Assembly: GCA_964350195.1 (NCBI GenBank)
Contig: CAYGJB010000014.1
Span: forward strand, 1-27,166
DNA length: 27,166 nucleotides
DNA from: JAJCZB01 sp964350195
GTDB lineage: Bacteria > Babelota > Babeliae > Babelales > Vermiphilaceae
Direction: 5' to 3'
Within the stretch, counting starts at the first letter, position 1; every line of letters begins with the position of its first letter. The notes beneath the pieces were generated by a model. The model had not been told where the DNA came from and did not search any database. It saw nothing but the letters and a program-made list of their open reading frames with translations. This document shows, one piece after another, positions 8,356 to 15,099 of the stretch. The translations under genes and the position numbers were made by a program.

Positions 8356-9267
8356 ATGAAAAGCTCTTTACGCCCATGGCACCAAACCATTGTTCTTATT
8401 TTAGTTCTTTTAATACACGGCTTGATGCTGCTGGTATTTGTTGTAGTAGAACTACAAAATGGTGATCAAACCAAACAGCCTATCATTGTAATGGCGGATG
8501 AAGAGCGAGAGCAGATCGCTGAGCGAGATTGGGTGGCTATGAATAATTCATTGCCCAACACTCAAATGGCAACATTACATCAAATGAGCCCTCCTTCTGA
8601 GCAAAAAGCACAAGATCTTATCGAAGCAAACGTGCAAGAAAAGCTTGAAGAGGTTGAACAAAATACTGCACAAGAAAAGAAAATAGACGAGGCTATTGAC
8701 CTTGCCTCTCAGATTCTAGAGCTCCCAGAGCCAAACAAAGTTGAAAAAGCTGCGATAGAAAAAAAAGAACCTCCTAAAAAAGATTCTGCGGTTCAAAAGA
8801 TAGAACAACCTCCAAAGCCAACCCAAAAGACTCCGCTTTCCTTTACCCAGCTCGCACAAGGCTTTATGAATCAAATCGCACAGGTTGATATAGCAGTAGA
8901 AAGCAATCGCCAAGGCCCAGCTGATATGGGGATGGTGGTGATGGTGAACTATTTCCAAAAAGTGCTCAAAACAATCGGAGAATCTTATTCTATCACCAAT
9001 CAAATGGCACCACCGGATGCACAAGCGCGAGATGCACACGTTATGATTACGCTCAATAAAAATGGTACTATTCACAGCCTGGATGTTACGCAATCCTCCG
9101 GCAATCAAAAAGTAGACAGCTATTTACTCCAGCTTGTAAGACATGCAAGTAGCTCTTTTCCACCGATTCCCTCATCCATTAAAGATTCTCCCCTACGAAT
9201 ACCAACATTGCAGATACGATCAATTGCCGATTTTCGACACATACATCTTTGGAGAATCAAAGCATAG
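8356..9267 (+). CDS. TonB/TolA-like periplasm-spanning protein
   Basis: 303 residues with TonB/TolA architecture: a short cytoplasmic N terminus, one membrane segment (about 11-31), a long charged Glu/Lys/Pro/Gln-rich stretch with KKEPPKK and PPKPTQKTP-like runs (about 95-165) expected to extend through the periplasm, and a C-terminal domain from about residue 215. The C-terminal domain matches the TonB C-terminal pattern: a strand, NKNGTIHS, then SSGNQKVDSYLL and a helix, then FPPIP. Such proteins use energy from an ExbBD or TolQR motor to act on the outer membrane. No exbB, exbD, tolQ, tolR, tolB or pal is nearby, so TonB and TolA cannot be told apart. AAAGGA lies 6 bases before the ATG. 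The protein supports a two-membrane envelope. Confidence 0.75.
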   Translation: MKSSLRPWHQTIVLILVLLIHGLMLLVFVVVELQNGDQTKQPIIVMADEEREQIAERDWVAMNNSLPNTQMATLHQMSPPSEQKAQDLIEANVQEKLEEVEQNTAQEKKIDEAIDLASQILELPEPNKVEKAAIEKKEPPKKDSAVQKIEQPPKPTQKTPLSFTQLAQGFMNQIAQVDIAVESNRQGPADMGMVVMVNYFQKVLKTIGESYSITNQMAPPDAQARDAHVMITLNKNGTIHSLDVTQSSGNQKVDSYLLQLVRHASSSFPPIPSSIKDSPLRIPTLQIRSIADFRHIHLWRIKA

Positions 9268-9348
9268 CCCAATCTTTAAAAATATGATTCACTCTCGCAT
9301 GCTCATTGTGATACCGTAAGGACACAATCCATTTTATTGGAGTTTGTT

Positions 9349-9909
9349 ATGAAGCGTACGATTGTAGCTATTTTATTATCTCAAAGTTTGTTTTGTCCTA
9401 TTGTTGCCTCTGATTGCTTAATCTCAATGGAGCCACAATGGGACAATCTATGCAAAGATCCGGATCACATTGTACGTTTTGGTGGCAAATGGATCGTAAT
9501 CGGCAGCATTTCATTCCGAAAAAAAATAAAGGATCCCACTAAACTTGAGAAATTAAAATTTGCTTGGCACGGTAAACCAATAGATCATCTCCATGGATCA
9601 CTGTATAAAAAACTTCCAGAAAAAGATTTTTTAGCTATCGAACAAAACCTCGTGTGTGATAGCAGTTGGAATAAAGCACGCCAAGAGATGACGCTTGATT
9701 TTCACAATAATCAACAAAGCCTCGGCCCTCTCAACATTTTCTACCTCGTGCTTACTGTCCCCCCAATGTTAGAAGATACTATCAAGAGTGGCCACTTTTC
9801 ATTGCTTAAGCACGGACTTCCTGTATCATTTCAGAACCAAGCACATGCGCTCAAACTAGATATCGCTCAGTATCTTCATAGTCAAAGCATTGCACCCGCA
9901 ATCAGCTAA
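9349..9909 (+). CDS. Exported protein of unknown function, 186 aa
   Basis: Not recognised. Residues 1-20 form a clear signal peptide (MKRT, a hydrophobic core, then a PIVAS-like cleavage region), so the mature protein is about 165 residues and periplasmic or secreted. It is rich in aromatics, with Trp in FGGKWIVIGS, FAWHGKP and SSWNKA, and predicted strand-rich; an immunoglobulin-like or other beta-sandwich fold is possible but unproven. An in-frame TTG at 9337 would add four residues. ATG 9349 is preferred because GGAG sits 6 bases before it and because TTG 9337 overlaps that ribosome-binding site. It follows the TonB-like gene after 81 bases, so the two could share a transcript. I can assign no function. 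Confidence 0.7.
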   Translation: MKRTIVAILLSQSLFCPIVASDCLISMEPQWDNLCKDPDHIVRFGGKWIVIGSISFRKKIKDPTKLEKLKFAWHGKPIDHLHGSLYKKLPEKDFLAIEQNLVCDSSWNKARQEMTLDFHNNQQSLGPLNIFYLVLTVPPMLEDTIKSGHFSLLKHGLPVSFQNQAHALKLDIAQYLHSQSIAPAIS

Positions 9910-10060
9910 ATATAGCATCTTTTACAAAACCCCTTTCATACCATCATGGTAAGAATCGAAAAAAATACTTTTAGCTCAAGCAAAGCCTTCTTTTTTTACT
10001 TTTTTCTAAGCTTTTCGTACACTCTTGCCGCATCCATCAGTTAGCTAAAAAAGGAATTTG

Positions 10061-11410
10061 ATGGCGAAAGTTGTAATTATTGGTGCTGGGCTTACGGGTA
10101 TTTCTACCGCTTATCATCTTGAAAAAAGCGGCTTTTTTGATTACGAACTATTTGAAAAAGAGCCCACTTCTGGTGGCTTATGCCGATCCGTATCCCAAGA
10201 CGGCTTTACATTTGATTTCACCGGCCATCTTCTGCACGCAAGCGATCCATATTTTTACGATCTGATTAAAGCAATCGTAGGTCTTGAGCATATGAATGTA
10301 ATAAATCGAAGGTCATTTATATTTTCACATGATACTTACAGCAAATATCCTTTCCAGATACATCTTTTTGGCTTGCCGCCAAGCGTAATCGTAGAGTGCA
10401 TTACCGGATTTATAAACCGAACTAAAAATCCTAATCCGGAAAATTTTAAAGAATGGGTGATCTCTCATTTTGGTCAAGGGTTTGGTACCCATTTCTTCTT
10501 CACTTATCAAGAAAAAATATTTGCCCATCCCATCGATAAACTCACTTCCAGTTGGACAGGCAGATTTGTACCAGCAACTTCACTCGAACAGGTGCTCTAC
10601 GGATCTCTTTCTGATCATCAAGAATCTGTCGGATACAATGCACGCTTTTTGTATCCAAAATCTGGCGGTATCCAACATTGGGTGCACAAATTTGCCAATA
10701 AAATAACTAAGCCAATTAAAAATCAGTTTTGCGTACAAAAAATCGATATGAAAAACAAAATGGTTACGTTCGATAATGGCCATGTAGAAAAGTACGATAT
10801 TCTTGTTAATACAATACCACTCGATCGAATGATCTCTTTTTTGATAGAGCCACCTTCATCTACTCTTTCACAAGCTGTTGCCCATCTGAAATGCAACAGA
10901 GTGGTGAATTTTAATCTCGGAATTAAACGCCCTAAGCTTTCTGAAAAGCATTGGATCTATTTTCCTGAAAAAAAATATCCCTTTTATCGTGTCGGATTTT
11001 GGCATAATTTTTCTCGTCACATGGCACCAAAAGACCATAGCGCACTGTATGGCGAGTTTGCTTTTATGAATCAATCAAAGACATGGGTCGATGAAACAGT
11101 TAAGCAATCAATCAGTGCGGTTAAAAAGTTGTTCAACATAAGCAACGATGAAATCGCTACAGAAAAAACATTCACTATCGATCATGCCTACGTAACGTAT
11201 GATCATTGGAGAGAAAAAAATGTACCAAGCATTCTTGCCCGCTTGCAAGAACAAAGCATTCATTCAATTGGCCGTTATGGAGCATGGAAATATTCAAGCA
11301 TGCAAGAAGCAGTACTTGATGGCAGAGATACAGCACAAGCAATTATCAAGCAGGAAATTCAACCAGCCTCCCATTCCATTTCATCAAAAAAGGAAATGCT
11401 CTATGAATAA
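10061..11410 (+). CDS. FAD-dependent oxidoreductase, UDP-galactopyranose-mutase/HemY-like
   Basis: 449-residue flavoprotein of the amine-oxidase/protoporphyrinogen-oxidase superfamily. A dinucleotide-binding GAGLTG (8-13) ends in an acidic residue (FEKE) and is followed by SGGLCRS, the loop that contacts FAD. The central FGQGFGTHFFFTYQEKIFA region and the C-terminal GRYGAWKYSSMQEAV resemble the UDP-galactopyranose mutase-like subgroup found in polysaccharide clusters. True mutase activity (UDP-Galp to UDP-Galf) is plausible because a GalE-type epimerase follows, but the N-terminal part is not a close match to known Glf proteins. An in-frame TTG directly before the ATG is rejected because AAGGA sits 5 bases ahead of the ATG. 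The stop overlaps the epimerase start by 8 bases, so translation is probably coupled. Confidence 0.8.
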   Translation: MAKVVIIGAGLTGISTAYHLEKSGFFDYELFEKEPTSGGLCRSVSQDGFTFDFTGHLLHASDPYFYDLIKAIVGLEHMNVINRRSFIFSHDTYSKYPFQIHLFGLPPSVIVECITGFINRTKNPNPENFKEWVISHFGQGFGTHFFFTYQEKIFAHPIDKLTSSWTGRFVPATSLEQVLYGSLSDHQESVGYNARFLYPKSGGIQHWVHKFANKITKPIKNQFCVQKIDMKNKMVTFDNGHVEKYDILVNTIPLDRMISFLIEPPSSTLSQAVAHLKCNRVVNFNLGIKRPKLSEKHWIYFPEKKYPFYRVGFWHNFSRHMAPKDHSALYGEFAFMNQSKTWVDETVKQSISAVKKLFNISNDEIATEKTFTIDHAYVTYDHWREKNVPSILARLQEQSIHSIGRYGAWKYSSMQEAVLDGRDTAQAIIKQEIQPASHSISSKKEMLYE

Positions 11411-12425
11411 GATACTACTTGCTACATTGATGGTCTCATTCATAGCAATGATAAGCCCCTTAAAAGCAATTAGCCTACATCATAAATCATCCTTATCTTC
11501 AAAGGCACATATGAAACTAAAAAATTTTTATAAAAACAAACCGGTACTCGTCACTGGTGGTTGCGGATTTATTGGATCACACGTTGCAGAAATGCTGGTT
11601 CAATGTGGCGCACGCGTAACTATCTTAGATGATTTATCTACAGGATTCGAAAAGAACATCACAACCTTCAGGGATAAGGTTACGTTTATCAATGCCAGTA
11701 TCGTAGAACCTGGAGCATGCGATAGAGCGGTGAAAGATAATCAGATCATTTTTCATCTAGCTGCTTTTATTTCCGTTCCAGGATCAGTTAAGGACCCAAA
11801 ACTATGCCACGAAGTGAATGTGGATGGCACATTCAATCTACTTAATGCTGCACGAAAGCATAGGGTTAAACGATTTGTGCTCTCCTCAACCTCATCAGTG
11901 TATGGTCCGCGAGAAGATACCTGCAATGAAACTGATGAAAACCTTAATCCCGTATCACCATATGGCACCACAAAGCTCATAGGAGAGCTTTACTGCAAAC
12001 AGTTTTCATTATTATTTGATGTACCATGCGTAATGCTTCGCTATTTTAATGTGTATGGCGATAGGCAAAACCCTGATTCTGCGTATGCTGCCGTCGTCGC
12101 AAAGTTCAAACAATGCTTGGAGCGAAACATACCAATAACTATCTTTGGTGATGGGGAACAAACGCGCGATTTTATTCACGTAAAAGATGTGGCAGAAGCT
12201 AATTTAATGGTTGGCATGGCAGAAAAAGAAACGGTTGATGGACAGCGCTACAATATCGGTACAGGCAAATCTATCTCTGTACTACAGCTTGCCGAAGATA
12301 TGAAAAAGCAGTTTCCTGAATATCATCATAAAAACAGATTCATGCCTGCTCGCGATGGAGACGTGAAGCATACGCAAATGAACGCTAAAAAGTTTACTGA
12401 GTTAAAAGAGCAGATTTTGGGCTAA
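11403..12425 (+). CDS. NAD-dependent sugar epimerase/dehydratase (GalE-like) with N-terminal extension
   Basis: 340-residue extended short-chain dehydrogenase. TGGCGFIGSH (51-60) binds NAD, DDLSTG is the ribose-binding loop, the Ser/Thr of the SSTSSVYG segment (about 161-168) and Y187-x-x-x-K191 form the catalytic set, and GDGEQTRDFIHV is typical of UDP-glucose 4-epimerases and dTDP-glucose dehydratases. It probably interconverts a nucleotide sugar for surface polysaccharide, fed to or from the preceding flavoprotein. The first 36 residues are unusual: they look like a signal peptide, though a Rossmann enzyme needs cytoplasmic NAD. AAGGAA lies 7 bases before ATG 11403; a second ATG at 11511 with AAAGG 5 bases upstream would give the usual cytosolic length (304 residues). 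Both starts may be used. The exact substrate is unknown. Confidence 0.85.
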   Translation: MNKILLATLMVSFIAMISPLKAISLHHKSSLSSKAHMKLKNFYKNKPVLVTGGCGFIGSHVAEMLVQCGARVTILDDLSTGFEKNITTFRDKVTFINASIVEPGACDRAVKDNQIIFHLAAFISVPGSVKDPKLCHEVNVDGTFNLLNAARKHRVKRFVLSSTSSVYGPREDTCNETDENLNPVSPYGTTKLIGELYCKQFSLLFDVPCVMLRYFNVYGDRQNPDSAYAAVVAKFKQCLERNIPITIFGDGEQTRDFIHVKDVAEANLMVGMAEKETVDGQRYNIGTGKSISVLQLAEDMKKQFPEYHHKNRFMPARDGDVKHTQMNAKKFTELKEQILG

Positions 12426-12475
12426 AAACTCTAAACGATACCACCAATTAAGATAATATCGCTCAGAGGAGAAAC

Positions 12476-12577
12476 GCTGTTTTTCTACAAGAGGTTAACA
12501 ACGAATCAATCTTTAAAACCTTATAATCCTCAGATTAGGACTGAAAGAATCAGTCCTAGACTGAGGTAGAAAACAGC
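12476..12577. ncRNA. Candidate structured RNA (three-way junction), family unknown
   Basis: An outer stem pairs GCTGTTTTTCTAC (12476-12488) with GTAGAAAACAGC (12566-12577), 12 pairs with one bulged T. Inside it a weak hairpin pairs 12491-12496 with 12517-12522. A strong hairpin pairs CCTCAG (12528-12533) with CTGAGG (12561-12566), then TAGGACTGA (12536-12544) with TCAGTCCTA (12550-12558) around an AAGAA loop. G12566 can serve only one of the two stems at once. No U run follows on either strand, so it is not a simple terminator. The transcribed strand is unknown, and it may instead be a DNA-level repeat. Confidence 0.4.
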
Positions 12578-12649
12578 TCTTAGATTCCGAAGAAGCCAGA
12601 AACTATCTTCACCCTCATCTTAGCAAAGAGACCTCGCTAAAATAAAGGC

Positions 12650-12780
12650 TTTTGGGCCATCTTTTACCATAAAAAACCAATTCAACGATCAACTGCACGA
12701 TTTGGACATGAATAAAATTGATGATATACTGAAAAATAAAGCGAAAACTGGACCTTAACCCTCCAAAACATGGCCCAAAA
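12650..12780. repeat. 11-bp inverted repeat bracketing the dnaJ promoter
   Basis: TTTTGGGCCAT (12650-12660) is the exact reverse complement of ATGGCCCAAAA (12770-12780). The arms are 109 bases apart and enclose the predicted promoter. The right arm fills the place, 5 bases before the dnaJ ATG, where a ribosome-binding site would normally be. If transcription starts near 12737 the left arm is not in the mRNA, so any role would be at DNA level unless a longer transcript exists. Confidence 0.5.
12702..12730 (+). promoter_or_regulatory. Sigma70-type promoter for dnaJ
   Basis: TTGGAC (12702-12707), 17-base spacer, TATACT (12725-12730). The start would be near 12737, about 49 bases before the dnaJ ATG. 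No sigma32-type boxes and no CIRCE element were seen, so heat control is not evident at this site. Confidence 0.6.
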
Positions 12781-12785
12781 TAGAT

Positions 12786-13919
12786 ATGAGTAAAAGAGAT
12801 TATTACGCGATTCTTGGTGTAGGCAAAACAGCAACCGCCGATGAGATTAAATCATCCTACCGTAAATTAGCATTAAAATACCATCCAGACCGCAATCCAG
12901 ATAATAAAGAGGCAGAAGATAAATTCAAAGAAGCGGCTGAAGCGTATGAAGTTCTTTCCAATCAGCAAAAGCGTTCCCAGTATGACCAATTTGGCCATAG
13001 CGGTATGCATGGCGCTGGAGGAATGGGAGGTGGCCCAGGCCATATGAATATGGATGATATTTTTGAAAGCTTTGGGGACGTTTTCGGCTCAATGTTTGGT
13101 GGCGGAGGACGCCAGCGCTCAAGAAAAGCTTCTGGCCCCGAACCAAAGAATGGCCATGATCTTGCGCAAGACATTACTATCACCCTCGAAGAATCCTATC
13201 TCGGTACTAAAAAAGAAATCGGGTATTATCACTTTGTAAACTGCGATGCCTGCAACAATAAAGGTACTAAAAAAGGTTCCAAGGCCAAATCCTGTACGAG
13301 CTGCCAAGGAACAGGACAGATGCAATATCGCCAAGGCTTTTTTATGTACTCACAAACCTGCTCTCATTGCGCAGGCGAAGGATTTGTAATTACCAATCCT
13401 TGTGATGAATGTGGTGGCAAATCTCGCATTCAAAAATATGAAAAATTCAACGTTACTATTCCTGCTGGTATTTATGATAAAGCAGAGCTCCGTCTTTCTG
13501 GAAAAGGAGATGCTGGTATTTTTGATGGCATCTCAGGAGATCTCTATATCAAAATAGGTGTACTCTCAGACAAAAAATTTCACCGCGAGGGAGACGATCT
13601 CATATGCACCCTAACCCTTACCTACCCACAGCTCGTTCTTGGCTCTCAAGTGGAAATTGAATCGATTGACGGTACCAAGATCAGTGTTAAGGTTCCTAAG
13701 GGTTGCTCTGTAGGAGAGAAGATTGTTATACCAGGAAAAGGCTTTGACAATATAAGAAGAAAAGGGGTTAAAGGTAATTTGATCGTTATCACTCAATGCC
13801 ATGTTCCTAAAAAAATTTCAGCAGAAGCAAAAAAAGCCTTAACCAACTATTCAGATATAATTGGCACAAATACACAAGAAGGTGGCATTGTGAGCTTTTT
13901 CAAAAAATTCTTAGGTTAA
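12786..13919 (+). CDS. dnaJ: Chaperone protein DnaJ (Hsp40)
   Basis: 377-residue type I J-protein that delivers unfolded substrates to DnaK and stimulates its ATPase. The J domain (about 1-70) has H33-P-D35. A Gly/Phe-rich linker follows (about 72-110, many GMGG/FGG). Four CxxC zinc-binding pairs are intact: C153/C156, C170/C173, C192/C195 and C206/C209, though the first and last lack the full CxxCxGxG form. The two C-terminal substrate-binding beta domains and a dimerisation tail follow. Length matches E. coli DnaJ (376). Oddly, no Shine-Dalgarno sequence precedes the ATG; the arm of an inverted repeat lies there instead. dnaK and grpE are not in the window. Confidence 0.95.
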   Translation: MSKRDYYAILGVGKTATADEIKSSYRKLALKYHPDRNPDNKEAEDKFKEAAEAYEVLSNQQKRSQYDQFGHSGMHGAGGMGGGPGHMNMDDIFESFGDVFGSMFGGGGRQRSRKASGPEPKNGHDLAQDITITLEESYLGTKKEIGYYHFVNCDACNNKGTKKGSKAKSCTSCQGTGQMQYRQGFFMYSQTCSHCAGEGFVITNPCDECGGKSRIQKYEKFNVTIPAGIYDKAELRLSGKGDAGIFDGISGDLYIKIGVLSDKKFHREGDDLICTLTLTYPQLVLGSQVEIESIDGTKISVKVPKGCSVGEKIVIPGKGFDNIRRKGVKGNLIVITQCHVPKKISAEAKKALTNYSDIIGTNTQEGGIVSFFKKFLG

Positions 13920-13973
13920 AAATAATTGCATTGAAAGAAGCCCCCTTTCAGACCCTGAATTAAATTCTACTTG

Positions 13974-14007
13974 TATTCTTACTGCGGCGATCACTAGTAT
14001 AAGAATA
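13974..14007. repeat. 8-bp inverted repeat upstream of an exported-protein gene
   Basis: TATTCTTA (13974-13981) and TAAGAATA (14000-14007) are exact reverse complements around an 18-base spacer, 37 bases before the next start. It could be an operator or part of the 3' end of the dnaJ transcript; no T run follows it. Confidence 0.35.
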
Positions 14008-14044
14008 GATAATTTTTCACGGTATAGTTTAATAAGGGCCTACT

Positions 14045-15079
14045 ATGAAAAAAGTAAGAATCTTAATTCTATTCACTCTCTCTATGATCAATGTAGTAGC
14101 AAAAACAGCTTCTGATGCCTCAATAATATCGCAAGGGCGTATCACCTATCATACCATTCAAACTGGCCAAATCGACTTAAAAAAACTACAAAACAATACA
14201 AATCAGTATCTACATGATATCGCAGCACTTATGTTTTATTTTTACAATAAGACTGTCAAAAAAAATCAAGAGTTTTCCAGCGGAACATTTGTTATCTCTG
14301 ATCCAGGATTTAAAGTATATAACTTTCTATACCAATACGTAGCTACAAAAAGAAATAAAAAAGATATGTTAAACGAGGTATTGATTGACGTAAAAGGCGT
14401 TGGTGCATATCCACGAAAATCAACTCATTTTAATGATTTATACCTTTTTACCGGTAATGCAAAAAAGGGACTACTAGGCGCTATCTCTAAAAAAAACCAA
14501 TACATCCATTATGGCATAGATTTTCCTAAATCATTACTATTGCCATCTCACAAAAAGCATATACTATTCGGCAAAGTACAAGAATCTCCACCACTCACAT
14601 TCATAAAAATGGAAGCTGAGGGGCTAGGCGTACAAGGTGTTGCACAGCACGCATTAGATCTTGGGATATCGCAAACAAAAAAAGCTATATCTAAAACTAT
14701 CGAAAAATTTAAACGCCTTGGATTCAATCAGGAAGGATACCTAAACAACATTCTTAAACCGTTATCTTCAGCAGTCTCGGATGACAAACCAAATGCACGT
14801 CGAGAACGAATCCCCATTGACGTGCTCAGTGAGTTCTTGGTGATAGTGCTTTCTCCTGGATCGCCTATAAAAAAAGAAGCGATTGATATAAAACAGATTA
14901 AAGCTTTTGGCATACAGCATATGCTAAAAATCGCTGATACTTATAGCAATAATGCACAAAGCGCATGGCAAAAAACCTTAAAAGCTTTTGCTCAGAAGCT
15001 TCGAAAAGAATATGATCATACCAATATACGTATAGGCAGAGAGGTTATTTTAACTCCTGAGAGTGAACTTAAAGATTAG
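14045..15079 (+). CDS. Exported protein of unknown function, 344 aa
   Basis: Not recognised. A signal peptide covers about residues 1-20 (MKKVR, a hydrophobic core, then a VVAKTAS-like cleavage region), placing the protein in the periplasm or outside. The mature part mixes strand-rich segments (FVISDPGFKVYNFLYQYV, LYLFTGNAKKGLLGAI) with a Lys-rich helical second half (QTKKAISKTIEKFKRLG). I see no catalytic motif, Cys cluster or repeat. AAGGG lies 6 bases before the ATG. The gene stands 125 bases after dnaJ and its stop is 20 bases from the convergent nurA stop, with no obvious terminator between. Its Lys/Asn-rich codon use matches its neighbours. The open frame is well supported; the function is unknown. 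Confidence 0.7.
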   Translation: MKKVRILILFTLSMINVVAKTASDASIISQGRITYHTIQTGQIDLKKLQNNTNQYLHDIAALMFYFYNKTVKKNQEFSSGTFVISDPGFKVYNFLYQYVATKRNKKDMLNEVLIDVKGVGAYPRKSTHFNDLYLFTGNAKKGLLGAISKKNQYIHYGIDFPKSLLLPSHKKHILFGKVQESPPLTFIKMEAEGLGVQGVAQHALDLGISQTKKAISKTIEKFKRLGFNQEGYLNNILKPLSSAVSDDKPNARRERIPIDVLSEFLVIVLSPGSPIKKEAIDIKQIKAFGIQHMLKIADTYSNNAQSAWQKTLKAFAQKLRKEYDHTNIRIGREVILTPESELKD

Positions 15080-15099
15080 TAATCAACACCTGTAAGCAT

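Larger units (their letters stand above)
12426..12785. other. 360-base intergenic region with RNA-like structure and dnaJ promoter
   Basis: No open frame worth reporting. The left half (12476-12577) folds on paper as a three-way junction. The right half holds the dnaJ promoter (12702-12730) bracketed by an 11-bp inverted repeat. Between them (12578-12649) I see only short weak inverted repeats. No tRNA, tmRNA, SRP RNA or RNase P signature was recognised. Confidence 0.6.

Noticed and set aside
8716..9108. 130-residue minus-strand open frame inside the TonB-like gene
   Set aside because: Antisense to a gene with a clear membrane segment and TonB-type C-terminal domain; the peptide is His/Phe/Arg-rich low complexity, as expected of a shadow frame.
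12578..12785. CIRCE or sigma32 heat-shock element upstream of dnaJ
   Set aside because: TTAGC and GCTAA occur near 12630-12640 but the arms are only five bases and the spacing does not match CIRCE; the promoter found is sigma70-like.
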